From: an uncultured Pseudoflavonifractor sp.
Lineage (GTDB): Bacteria > Bacillota > Clostridia > Oscillospirales > Oscillospiraceae
Assembly (NCBI GenBank): GCA_947383685.1
Contig: CANDEE010000017.1
Coordinates: 1 to 29,657, forward strand
Length of the DNA stretch: 29,657 nt
Reading direction: 5' to 3'
In this document: piece by piece, positions 21,844-28,426 of the stretch
Layout of the letters: every line of letters starts with the position of its first letter
Numbering within the stretch: position 1 is the stretch's first letter
The notes under the pieces: model-generated
The model's database searches: none
What the model was told of the DNA's origin: nothing
The model's input: the letters and a program-made list of their open reading frames with translations, nothing else
Position numbers and translations under genes: made by a program

Positions 21844-23253
21844 ATGAAAAACAGCGAAAAGACCATGGACATGATTGTCAACCTCTGCAAAGGCCGGGGC
21901 TTTGTCTACCCGGGCAGCGAAATCTACGGCGGCCTTGCCAACTCCTGGGACTACGGCCCGTTGGGGGTGGAGTTCAAGAACAACGTAAAGAAAGCGTGGC
22001 TCAAGAAGTTCGTCCAGGAGAACCCCTACAACGTGGGTCTGGACGCCGCCATCCTCATGAACCCCCAGACCTGGGTGACCACGGGCCACGTGGCGGGTTT
22101 CTCCGACCCTCTGCTGGACTGCAAGGCCTGCAAGGCCCGGCACCGGGCCGACAAGCTCATTGGCGACGCCCATCCCGAGGTGAACACCGACGCCATGGAC
22201 TTTGACCAGATGGACGCCTTTATTTCCGAAAACACCGACATTCTCTGCCCCGTTTGCGGCAAGCACGACTTTACCCCCATCCGCAAGTTCAACCTGATGT
22301 TCAAGACCCAGATCGGCGTTACCGAGGATTCCTCCTCCACCGTCTATCTCCGGCCCGAGACCGCCCAGGGCATTTTCCTCAACTTCAACAACATTCAACG
22401 CACCACCCGGAAGAAGCTGCCCTTCGGCGTGTGCCAGGTGGGCAAGGCCTTCCGCAACGAGATCACCCCGGGCAACTTTACCTTCCGCACCCGGGAATTT
22501 GAGCAGATGGAGTGCGAGTTCTTCTGCGCTCCGGGGACCGACCTGGAGTGGTTTGCCTACTGGAAGGATTTCTGCTACCAGTGGCTGCTGAGCCTGGGCA
22601 TCAAGGAGGAAAACCTGCGCCTGCGGGATCACGAGCCTGCTGAGCTTGCTTTCTACTCCCGGGCCACCACCGACATTGAGTACGCCTTCCCCTTCACAGA
22701 CTGGGGCGAGCTGTGGGGCATTGCCGACCGCACCGACTACGACCTGGGCCGCCACCAGGAGGCCAGCGGCAAGGACCTGACCTATTACGACCAGGAGAAA
22801 AATGAGCATTTTATCCCTTATGTTATTGAGCCGTCCCTGGGCTGCGACCGGGTGGCTCTGGCATTTCTATGCGAGGCCTATGACGAGGAAGTGGTGGACG
22901 CGGAGAAGAACGATGTGCGCACCGTACTGCGGCTGCACCCCTTCCTGGCCCCCTTTAAGGCGGCGATCCTGCCCCTCTCCAAAAAGCTCAGCGAGCCTGC
23001 CCGGAAAATCTATGAGGAGCTGGCAAAAGACTTTATGGTGGACTTTGACGACGCGGGCAGCATCGGCAAGCGCTACCGCCGCCAGGATGAGATCGGCACC
23101 CCCTTCTGCGTAACGGTGGACTTCCAGACCGTGGGCAGCGACACCGAGGAGGCCGACAACTGCGTCACCGTCCGGGAGCGGGACAGCATGGAGCAGGTCC
23201 GCATCCCTGTCAGTGAGCTGAAGGCCTGGCTGGCGGAGCGGGTGGCATTCTGA
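21844..23253 (+). CDS. glyS: Glycyl-tRNA synthetase, homodimeric (alpha2) type
   Basis: A 469-residue class II aminoacyl-tRNA synthetase that charges tRNA-Gly. The start at 21844 is 10 nt after AAAGGAG (21827-21833); the ATG at 21835 is too close to that site. Family signatures are GFVYPGSEIYGGLANSWDYG (with GPLG following), WVTTGHVAGFSDPL, the zinc-ribbon-like insert CKACKARHRADK and CPVCGKHDF, RPETAQGIFLNFNNI (motif 2 region), and EPSLGCDRVALAFL (motif 3). An anticodon-binding domain forms the C-terminal ~100 residues (LAPFKAAILPLSKK onwards). This is the alpha2 form, not the alpha2-beta2 GlyQ/GlyS of Bacillus. It is controlled by the glycine T-box upstream of the acyltransferase gene. Confidence 0.97.
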   Translation: MKNSEKTMDMIVNLCKGRGFVYPGSEIYGGLANSWDYGPLGVEFKNNVKKAWLKKFVQENPYNVGLDAAILMNPQTWVTTGHVAGFSDPLLDCKACKARHRADKLIGDAHPEVNTDAMDFDQMDAFISENTDILCPVCGKHDFTPIRKFNLMFKTQIGVTEDSSSTVYLRPETAQGIFLNFNNIQRTTRKKLPFGVCQVGKAFRNEITPGNFTFRTREFEQMECEFFCAPGTDLEWFAYWKDFCYQWLLSLGIKEENLRLRDHEPAELAFYSRATTDIEYAFPFTDWGELWGIADRTDYDLGRHQEASGKDLTYYDQEKNEHFIPYVIEPSLGCDRVALAFLCEAYDEEVVDAEKNDVRTVLRLHPFLAPFKAAILPLSKKLSEPARKIYEELAKDFMVDFDDAGSIGKRYRRQDEIGTPFCVTVDFQTVGSDTEEADNCVTVRERDSMEQVRIPVSELKAWLAERVAF

Positions 23254-23276
23254 CCGGCATCTCTTTTGAAACGCAA

Positions 23277-23314
23277 AAACCGGGGACCGTCCTTGAGACG
23301 GTCCCCGGTTTCCT
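23277..23314. terminator. Bidirectional terminator between glyS and the convergent gene
   Basis: AAACCGGGGACCGTC (23277-23291) and GACGGTCCCCGGTTT (23297-23311) form a perfect 15-bp stem with a 5-nt loop. A A-run and T-run flank it, so it can end both glyS and the minus-strand small membrane protein gene. Confidence 0.93.
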
Positions 23315-23322
23315 TTCTATTT

Positions 23323-23679
23323 TTACAGAAGCCGCAAAAAGGCCAGAACTGCCGCCGCACTCACGGCAATGACCGAGGCCGAGGCGCACAGCTCCATCCA
23401 GCTCGCCGCCCGGTCCCGCCCCTTCTGGGGGACGGGAGGCACCACAGGCTCCCAGAGGGCCTCCTCAGGCTCCTCCGGACGGGAGGGCTCCGCCGCCGCA
23501 CGGGCCAGCTCCTTCCAGGCCGCCTTTGTCTCCAGCCGCTGACGGCACCGGGCAAAGTCCAGCACCTCGCCCTTTCCTCCGGCAGGGGCCGGAGCGGCGG
23601 CGGGAACAAAGGTCACCAGGTCCGCGCCGCCGCTGACCTTGACTTTTCTCGCGTTTACATGATAATAAATGGTATTCAT
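23323..23679 (-). CDS. Small C-terminally anchored membrane protein, candidate SOS-induced gene
   Basis: A 118-residue protein I cannot assign to a family. It begins MNTIYYHVNARKVKVSGG, then has an Ala/Pro-rich linker, a charged middle (RCRQRLETKAAWKELARA) and a Glu/Pro-rich stretch (SRPEEPEEALWEPVVPPVP). It ends with a single hydrophobic segment, ASASVIAVSAAAVLAFLRLL, at the very C-terminus. The ATG is preferred over a TTG 6 nt upstream; AAAGGGG (plus 23689-23695) serves as ribosome-binding site. Its promoter (23819-23847) is overlapped by three LexA-type boxes. LexA-controlled small membrane proteins in Gram-positives (YneA, SosA, DivS) inhibit cell division, but those have an N-terminal membrane segment, so a similar role here is only a hypothesis. 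Convergent with glyS. Confidence 0.72.
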   Translation of the reverse strand: MNTIYYHVNARKVKVSGGADLVTFVPAAAPAPAGGKGEVLDFARCRQRLETKAAWKELARAAAEPSRPEEPEEALWEPVVPPVPQKGRDRAASWMELCASASVIAVSAAAVLAFLRLL

Positions 23680-23698
23680 AAGCAAAAGCCCCTTTCCA

Positions 23699-23746
23699 GG
23701 ATTTGATGCCTGTACTCTATCAAATCCACAGTCCCTTTATTGGGAC
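23699..23746 (-). promoter_or_regulatory. Leader hairpins of the small membrane protein gene
   Basis: Read on the minus strand, the leader holds GTCCC-AATAAA-GGGAC (plus 23731-23746). It then has a perfect 9-bp dyad, GGATTTGAT / ATCAAATCC (plus 23699-23707 and 23719-23727, 11-nt spacer), ending 3 nt before the ribosome-binding site. They could tune translation or mRNA stability. Confidence 0.5.
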
Positions 23747-23803
23747 TTTTGAAGCTGGTTTCTTTTTTTGCGCCCGCTTTTGAGAATCCAGGGTTTCGTC
23801 TAT

Positions 23804-23817
23804 CGAACGCCTGTTCT
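23804..23817. promoter_or_regulatory. LexA-type box, downstream of the -10
   Basis: CGAAC-GCCT-GTTCT fits the Gram-positive SOS box core GAAC-N4-GTTC exactly. It lies at the predicted transcription start of the minus-strand gene. Confidence 0.72.
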
Positions 23818-23818
23818 T

Positions 23819-23847
23819 AATATACAACATTTGTTCGAATTCGTCAA
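23819..23847 (-). promoter_or_regulatory. Promoter of the small membrane protein gene
   Basis: On the minus strand, TTGACG (plus 23842-23847) and TATATT (plus 23819-23824) with a 17-nt spacer. It gives a leader of about 130 nt. The spacer is almost entirely a LexA-type box. Confidence 0.78.
23824..23837. promoter_or_regulatory. LexA-type box in the promoter spacer
   Basis: The minus strand reads CGAAC-AAAT-GTTGT, matching the Bacillus SOS consensus CGAACRNRYGTTYC at 12 of 14 positions. It lies between the -35 and -10. Confidence 0.7.
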
Positions 23848-23860
23848 GAACAAATTTTCG
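23847..23860. promoter_or_regulatory. LexA-type box at the -35
   Basis: The minus strand reads CGAAA-ATTT-GTTCT, with one mismatch in the GAAC-N4-GTTC core. It abuts the -35 and faces the upstream region of the divergent secreted-protein gene. Confidence 0.5.
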
Positions 23861-23959
23861 ATTTGACAAATTTTTTCGCTGGGGAGGAAACTTTTTCTTT
23901 TCTTTTCCGTCTAAAAAAGCAAAGATGGGCCCATGGCCCAAAAAAAAGGAGGACCTGCC

Positions 23960-26167
23960 ATGAAGCTGCGCAAACTTGCCGCCGCCCTGATCGCCGGGGC
24001 CCTGAGCCTGTCCCTGGCCGCCCCCGCCCTGGCTGCCGAGGCCGCCGACGCCCGGCTTGCCAAGGTGACCCTGGCGGTGAAAGGTATCCTAGACATCGGG
24101 GATGAGTACACCGAGTTTTACGGGGAGCCAAACGAGACCCCTCTGGGGACCCGCTGGAATCTGAACTGGAAAAGCGAAGAGGAGGAGCTGAGCGTTACCG
24201 CCACCGGCGAGGGTAAGGTTTTGTCCCTCTCCCGTTGGGAGGGTGGCTCTGTGCAGCCCTATTACGCCTCTATGGGTGGCAGCCGCCTCTCCTTCCCCCC
24301 CATGAGCCGGGAGAAGGCCGGGGAGTATGCCCGGGCCTTTTTGGACCGGGTGCTGGCGGGAAATGAAAAGGTGACCTTTGACGACGAGTGGGAGGAATCT
24401 CTCTCCGCGGAAAGCTACACCTTCCGGGGCGGCGTGGAGCTGAACGGCCTGCCCTCTCCCATGACCGTTTCGGTCCGGGTGCGGCTGTCCGACGGCAAGG
24501 TGACCCGGTTCTCGCGGGGGGACGTGTCCGACTACGCCGGAGCCCCCGGAGAGGCCAGGACCTCCACCACCGGGGAAAAGGCCCGGGAGCTGCTGAAAAC
24601 CACTCTGGATATGCGTCTGGAATATGTGCTGGACTGGGATGAAAAGGAGGGAGCGGAAAAGAAGGCCGTTCTCCGCTATCTTCCCAATTCCACCGATGAT
24701 TTTTACGTGGACGCCGCCACCGGGGAGCTGGTGAACCTGACCGAGCTGCAAAAGCAGCTGCGCCAGCAGTACGCCGCCGGTGGGGAGGAGAACGGCGTCA
24801 TGATGGACACCAGTATGAAGACCGAGGCCGCTGCTGAGGCCCCCTCCCTTACCGAGGTAGAGCTGGAGGGAGTGGCTAAGCTGGAAGACGTGCTGGATAA
24901 GGAGGCCTTGGACCAAAAGATCAGGACCTGGCAGGAGCTGCATTTGGGACAGTACACCCTGGGCTCCGCCAGCTACTCCGTGGACCGGGAGACCGGGGAG
25001 GTCACCGCCCGGGTCTCCTACGCCAAAAACACCGAGGAGGGTATTTACCGCCGCTACGTCACCGTAGACGCCAAGACCGGAGCGCTTATCAGCATGTACG
25101 GCTACAGCCCCAGCCGGTATGAGTCCCAGGCCATCGGCGGCAAGGAGGAGCAGGCCTTTGCCGTCATCTCCGCCAAGAACGCCCAGGCTAAGGCCGCCGC
25201 CTTCCTTTCCAAGCTGTGGGGGCCCCAGTTTGCCAAGACCGAGGTCTACAACGGCCCTGACGGCGCCGAGGAGGCCGCCGGGTGGAGCTTTACCTTTGCC
25301 CAGAAGGAGAACGGCTACTTCTTCCCCGGCAACAGTATTTCCGCCCAGGTGGACGCAGACGGCTATATCGTCAGCTTCTCCAAGCATTTTGACGACGATG
25401 TGCGCTTTGACAGCGCAGAGGGCCTCATTTCCATGGAGGCCGCCGTGGACGCCTGGTGTGCCAGCTTCCCGGTGGAGCTGGGGTATCTGGAAATCCCGGT
25501 GGCGCTGGATCTGTCCCAGGAGTTTGAGCTGCTGCGGAACGCGGGCTACCATTACTATAATGCGCTGAAGCCGGGTTACGCCCTGGGCAGCCGGGAGAGC
25601 TGGTATTCCGGGGTGGACGCCAAAACCGGGGAGCTGGTAAAGGGCGAGACCTACGAAGCCGGGAAAATGCTTTACGATGACCTGGAGGGGCACTGGGCCA
25701 AGGCCATTCTGGACGAGCTGGCCCGGTACAGCGTGGGCTGGGCAGGGGGCAAGGCCCAGCCGGACAAGGCTCTGACCCAACTGGATTATATCGTCCTGCT
25801 GGCCAGCGCCAACGGTTTCTCCTATGACCCCGAGAGCGAGAAGGGTACGGACTCCCTCTACGCCTTTGCCTACCGCCAGGGCCTGCTCACCAAGGAGGAA
25901 CGGGAGGAGGACAAGGTCCTCACCCGGTCCGGGATGGTGAAGATGCTGCTGGACGGGGAGGGCTACGGCGCTGTCGCCCAGCTTTCCGGCATCTTCCGCT
26001 GCGGCTTTGCCGACGAGGCCAGCATCCCGGAGGCCGACCTTGGCTATGCCGCCCTGGCCCAAGGCCTGGGCATTGTGGACGGCGACAGCCAGGGGAACTA
26101 CGCCCCCCAGCGCCCCGCCGTGCGGAGTGAGGCGGCGGTGCTTCTCTGGAAATACATGAAGCGGTAA
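23960..26167 (+). CDS. Secreted YcdB/PepSY-like protein with C-terminal S-layer homology domains
   Basis: A 735-residue exported protein. The ATG follows AAAGGAGGA and is better placed than one 27 nt upstream. A signal peptide is clear: MKLRKLAAALIAGALSLSLA with cleavage probable after APALA (about residue 26). The mature part repeats a YcdB/YcdC-type module with PepSY-like features, seen as SREKAGEYARAFLDRVL, VDAATGELVNLTE, VDAKTGALISMYGYSP, and AKNAQAKAAAFLSKLWG. From about residue 575 come S-layer homology segments (DLEGHWAKAILDELARYS; a second around CGFADEASIPEADLGY; a third ending NYAPQRPAVRSEAAVLLWKY), which anchor proteins to the cell wall. Function is unknown; PepSY-type modules often inhibit or chaperone extracellular proteases. 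It is monocistronic with a terminator after it. Confidence 0.85.
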   Translation: MKLRKLAAALIAGALSLSLAAPALAAEAADARLAKVTLAVKGILDIGDEYTEFYGEPNETPLGTRWNLNWKSEEEELSVTATGEGKVLSLSRWEGGSVQPYYASMGGSRLSFPPMSREKAGEYARAFLDRVLAGNEKVTFDDEWEESLSAESYTFRGGVELNGLPSPMTVSVRVRLSDGKVTRFSRGDVSDYAGAPGEARTSTTGEKARELLKTTLDMRLEYVLDWDEKEGAEKKAVLRYLPNSTDDFYVDAATGELVNLTELQKQLRQQYAAGGEENGVMMDTSMKTEAAAEAPSLTEVELEGVAKLEDVLDKEALDQKIRTWQELHLGQYTLGSASYSVDRETGEVTARVSYAKNTEEGIYRRYVTVDAKTGALISMYGYSPSRYESQAIGGKEEQAFAVISAKNAQAKAAAFLSKLWGPQFAKTEVYNGPDGAEEAAGWSFTFAQKENGYFFPGNSISAQVDADGYIVSFSKHFDDDVRFDSAEGLISMEAAVDAWCASFPVELGYLEIPVALDLSQEFELLRNAGYHYYNALKPGYALGSRESWYSGVDAKTGELVKGETYEAGKMLYDDLEGHWAKAILDELARYSVGWAGGKAQPDKALTQLDYIVLLASANGFSYDPESEKGTDSLYAFAYRQGLLTKEEREEDKVLTRSGMVKMLLDGEGYGAVAQLSGIFRCGFADEASIPEADLGYAALAQGLGIVDGDSQGNYAPQRPAVRSEAAVLLWKYMKR

Positions 26168-26188
26168 GGAACTCCTCCCCGTCAAAAT

Positions 26189-26235
26189 AAAAAGCGCCCC
26201 GGCGGCCTGTATTTCAGGCTGCCGGGGCGCTTTTT
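26189..26235. terminator. Bidirectional terminator between the SLH protein and spoIIID
   Basis: AAAAAGCGCCCCGGC (26189-26203) and GCCGGGGCGCTTTTT (26221-26235) pair perfectly. The apical stem is GCCTG/CAGGC. The spoIIID stop codon falls in the T-run. Confidence 0.95.
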
Positions 26236-26482
26236 ATCTCCCTTTGTACTTTTTTCGGGTGGCGATGCCCCCCCGGATGTGGCGCTGGGCCTTGTTCTCC
26301 TCCAACACCGATTTTGCTTGCAGGTACAGCGCCCGGTTAAAGGTGGGCAGCCGCTCGCTGAGGTCCTTATGTACGGTGGATTTGCTCACTCCAAAGCGGT
26401 CCGCCGCGGCGCGGACGGTGGCCCGGTTCTCTATGATGTACTGGGCCAGACGGACGGCCCGTTCCTCCATGTTCCCTTTCAC
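26234..26482 (-). CDS. spoIIID: Sporulation transcription regulator SpoIIID
   Basis: An 82-residue DNA-binding protein that activates and represses genes of the mother-cell sigma-E and sigma-K regulons. The GTG start is chosen because GGGGAG (plus 26491-26496) lies 8 nt before it; the ATG 12 nt further in has its purine stretch only 3 nt away. The N-terminal length then fits Bacillus SpoIIID (93 residues). Conserved parts are RAVRLAQYIIENRATVR, the helix-turn-helix DRFGVSKSTVHKDLSERLP, and the basic tail RHIRGGIATRKKYKG. A sigma-E-like promoter lies directly upstream (26517-26545), as expected for this gene. It is separated from spoIIP by 67 nt and has its own promoter. Confidence 0.96.
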   Translation of the reverse strand: MKGNMEERAVRLAQYIIENRATVRAAADRFGVSKSTVHKDLSERLPTFNRALYLQAKSVLEENKAQRHIRGGIATRKKYKGR

Positions 26483-26516
26483 GCGCAACACTCCCCAACG
26501 TGTTCGTTCTGGGAAA

Positions 26517-26545
26517 GATATATGAGCAGGACGGCAAAAATATGA
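26517..26545 (-). promoter_or_regulatory. Sigma-E-type promoter of spoIIID
   Basis: On the minus strand, TCATATT (plus 26539-26545) matches the sigma-E -35 KMATATT exactly. CATATATC (plus 26517-26524) matches 6 of 8 positions of the -10 CATACAHT, with a 14-nt spacer. It fits mother-cell expression. Confidence 0.75.
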
Positions 26546-26549
26546 GCGT

Positions 26550-27719
26550 TTATCCGTTCTCCGCCACCAGGCCCAGAAACACCGCCCCTGCCGCCCGGGC
26601 AAAATCCCTGGCCCCCGCCAGGGCCTCCTGAAGCGTGTTGCCGTGGGTGCCCACCTCCACCAGCAGGGAGCCGGGGCAGAGGGCCTGGTTATAAACGGAC
26701 TGCCGCAGGGCGATGGGCCGGGCCAGGGTGGGATAAAGGGTGTCCAGGTTTTTCTGGAGCTTTGCCGCCAGGGCCAGATTGTCCCGCCAGCCGGGGTGAA
26801 CGCCGCCTCCGGCGTCGGTACCCACCACCACCATGACCTGGGCGGTCTTGACCCGGTCCACGGTGGTCACCGCCTTGTAAACCGTGCCGTCGCCGCCCAC
26901 CAGGGCGTCCCGGTGGACGTCCAGCACCAGCTTGATGGTGGGATACTGGGCCAGATAGCTCTCCACCGCCGCTCCGGAACGGCCATAGGCTCCATTGTAG
27001 GCAGGGTAGTCGTAGACCCCCCGGTCATGGACCACATTAAGGCCCATTTCAGTAAATACCGCCTCCATCTCATCCCCCACCCGAAGCATATTGTATGGCT
27101 CCTCCAGGGTCCGGGTATTGTTGTCGCTGGGTGCGTATACGTCCACCCCATCGGGGGTGTAGGCCTCGGTGGTATGCGTGTGGATAATCAAAATCTGGGG
27201 GCCTTCCGCCGCCGGGCCAAGGGTAAAGGGCAGGTCCTGGTGAAGGGCAGAGGCCAGGTCCACTTCCAAATTCGTGCGGTTATATAAGTAAAGGCCCGCC
27301 CCGGTGGCATAGCCCTCCGGGGAGACGGGGGTCAGGGTCCGCTCCACAATGTCCTCCGGGGCGGCGGTAGCCGGAGGCTGGCCCGTCTCATCATCGTGGT
27401 CGGGAGCCGGCTGGGCGTTGGGCAAAGGCTCCGGGGTCACCGCAGGCGGCCCGTCCGTCCCCCAATCCCCCTGCTCCTCCCAGTCTCCCGGATTTTTCTC
27501 CAGCAGCAGGGATTGGGACACCGCAAGCCGCGGCCAGAAGGGGAGGGGGCTGTCCGCCTGGCCCAGCTCGGTGCGAAGGGCGGCGGTCACAAAGGCCCCG
27601 TTGCCCTCCAGTCCCCCGGCCCAGCTTCCCGCGGCCCCCGCCGCCAGCCACAGGGTCACAACGGCAAGGCAGACCGCCGTTCCCCGGCGAAAGACCCGGC
27701 CCCATTGGATGCTCCCCAT
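26550..27719 (-). CDS. spoIIP: Stage II sporulation protein P, peptidoglycan hydrolase
   Basis: A 389-residue membrane-anchored enzyme that, with SpoIID and SpoIIM, degrades septal peptidoglycan so that the mother cell can engulf the forespore. The ATG is preceded by GAGGAGGG (plus 27727-27734). One membrane segment lies at residues 15-31, then a Pro/Glu-rich linker to about residue 120. The catalytic domain contains IIHTHTTEAYTP (His180, His182, Glu185), LDVHRDA (His269), and EVGTHGNTLQEA near the C-terminus, all family signatures. In Bacillus it directly follows gpr; here an unrelated AT-rich gene lies between them. A sigma-E-like element is upstream (27755-27783). Confidence 0.96.
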   Translation of the reverse strand: MGSIQWGRVFRRGTAVCLAVVTLWLAAGAAGSWAGGLEGNGAFVTAALRTELGQADSPLPFWPRLAVSQSLLLEKNPGDWEEQGDWGTDGPPAVTPEPLPNAQPAPDHDDETGQPPATAAPEDIVERTLTPVSPEGYATGAGLYLYNRTNLEVDLASALHQDLPFTLGPAAEGPQILIIHTHTTEAYTPDGVDVYAPSDNNTRTLEEPYNMLRVGDEMEAVFTEMGLNVVHDRGVYDYPAYNGAYGRSGAAVESYLAQYPTIKLVLDVHRDALVGGDGTVYKAVTTVDRVKTAQVMVVVGTDAGGGVHPGWRDNLALAAKLQKNLDTLYPTLARPIALRQSVYNQALCPGSLLVEVGTHGNTLQEALAGARDFARAAGAVFLGLVAENG

Positions 27720-27754
27720 CGCTTGTCCCTCCTCTTTGCGTTTGAGTACGGGAC

Positions 27755-27783
27755 ATTCTATGCGGCAGGGGAGGGAAAAAAGA
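27755..27783 (-). promoter_or_regulatory. Possible sigma-E-type promoter of spoIIP
   Basis: On the minus strand, CATAGAAT (plus 27755-27762) matches 7 of 8 positions of the sigma-E -10. The -35 candidate TCTTTTT (plus 27777-27783), 14 nt away, matches only 5 of 7. Confidence 0.5.
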
Positions 27784-27867
27784 ACGGACCGCCAAAGAGA
27801 ATCGCCCGATAAGAAAGTACGGGCAGACTACTCCCAAACGGCCCCAAATGTTTATAAAGGATCAACG

Positions 27868-27902
27868 AAAAGCGGTGGGTAATTTGCAAACTACCCACCG
27901 CT
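27868..27902 (-). terminator. Terminator of the DUF3784 gene
   Basis: AGCGGTGGGTA (27871-27881) and TACCCACCGCT (27892-27902) form an 11-bp stem with a 10-nt loop. On the minus strand it is followed by TTTTCG. Confidence 0.85.
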
Positions 27903-27932
27903 CATCATACATATTAGTAAACTGGAATTTGT

Positions 27933-28247
27933 TTATTTCTTCTTTTTCATTATTACTGAACTTACAATCGCATAAATGACCGTCCCAATCTCAACAGCAA
28001 TAACAATAGGGAAAAGCCAACTCCTTTGAAATAGTGCTTCAACGCCATTCAGCAAAAAGATGATTCCAATCAGTGAAAAAACAACGCCCGACTGCTTATA
28101 ATAGGGGCTTTTATCCATTCTCTCCCGTTCTTTCTTTGAGGCCCATAGATATGCGTTATGGAACAAAAAGCCCTTTTCCGCAAATTGTAAAATTGCAATC
28201 ACAAATGCGATGATTGCTATCATAAAACAAATAATCCCTACAATCAT
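27933..28247 (-). CDS. DUF3784-like small membrane protein (AT-rich insertion)
   Basis: A 104-residue protein with three hydrophobic segments: GIICFMIAIIAFVIAILQFA near the N-terminus, VVFSLIGIIFLLNGVEALF in the middle, and LFPIVIAVEIGTVIYAIVSS before a basic tail MKKKK. A soluble charged loop (NAYLWASKKERERMDK) connects the first two. The pattern fits the DUF3784 family of Firmicutes, function unknown. TAGGATGA precedes the ATG. Its base composition is much more AT-rich than all neighbours and its codons favour A/T thirds. With its own sigma-A promoter (28284-28312) and terminator (27868-27902), it is a self-contained unit, probably acquired and inserted between gpr and spoIIP. Confidence 0.72.
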   Translation of the reverse strand: MIVGIICFMIAIIAFVIAILQFAEKGFLFHNAYLWASKKERERMDKSPYYKQSGVVFSLIGIIFLLNGVEALFQRSWLFPIVIAVEIGTVIYAIVSSVIMKKKK

Positions 28248-28283
28248 TTCATCCTACCCCACAAATTCCGATTTGTCGCCCAT

Positions 28284-28312
28284 ATTGTATCACGCCCCCA
28301 TGCTATTTGCAA
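28284..28312 (-). promoter_or_regulatory. Sigma-A promoter of the DUF3784 gene
   Basis: On the minus strand, TTGCAA (plus 28307-28312) and TACAAT (plus 28284-28289) with a 17-nt spacer. Confidence 0.75.
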
Positions 28313-28316
28313 CGCA

Positions 28317-28354
28317 AAGCAGGGCAGGTGTTCTCCGGAATACCTGCCCTGCTT
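28317..28354 (-). terminator. Hairpin / probable terminator of gpr
   Basis: AAGCAGGGCAGGT (28317-28329) and ACCTGCCCTGCTT (28342-28354) form a perfect 13-bp stem with a small apical TTC/GAA pairing. The minus-strand tail TTTGCG is short on T, but the stem is strong and lies about 70 nt after the gpr stop. Confidence 0.7.
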
Positions 28355-28426
28355 ATCCAATTTACAAAGCTGACCTGGCCAAAATGTCTCTTTATCAGGG
28401 AACGCCAAAAGGCAGGGAATTCTCTT

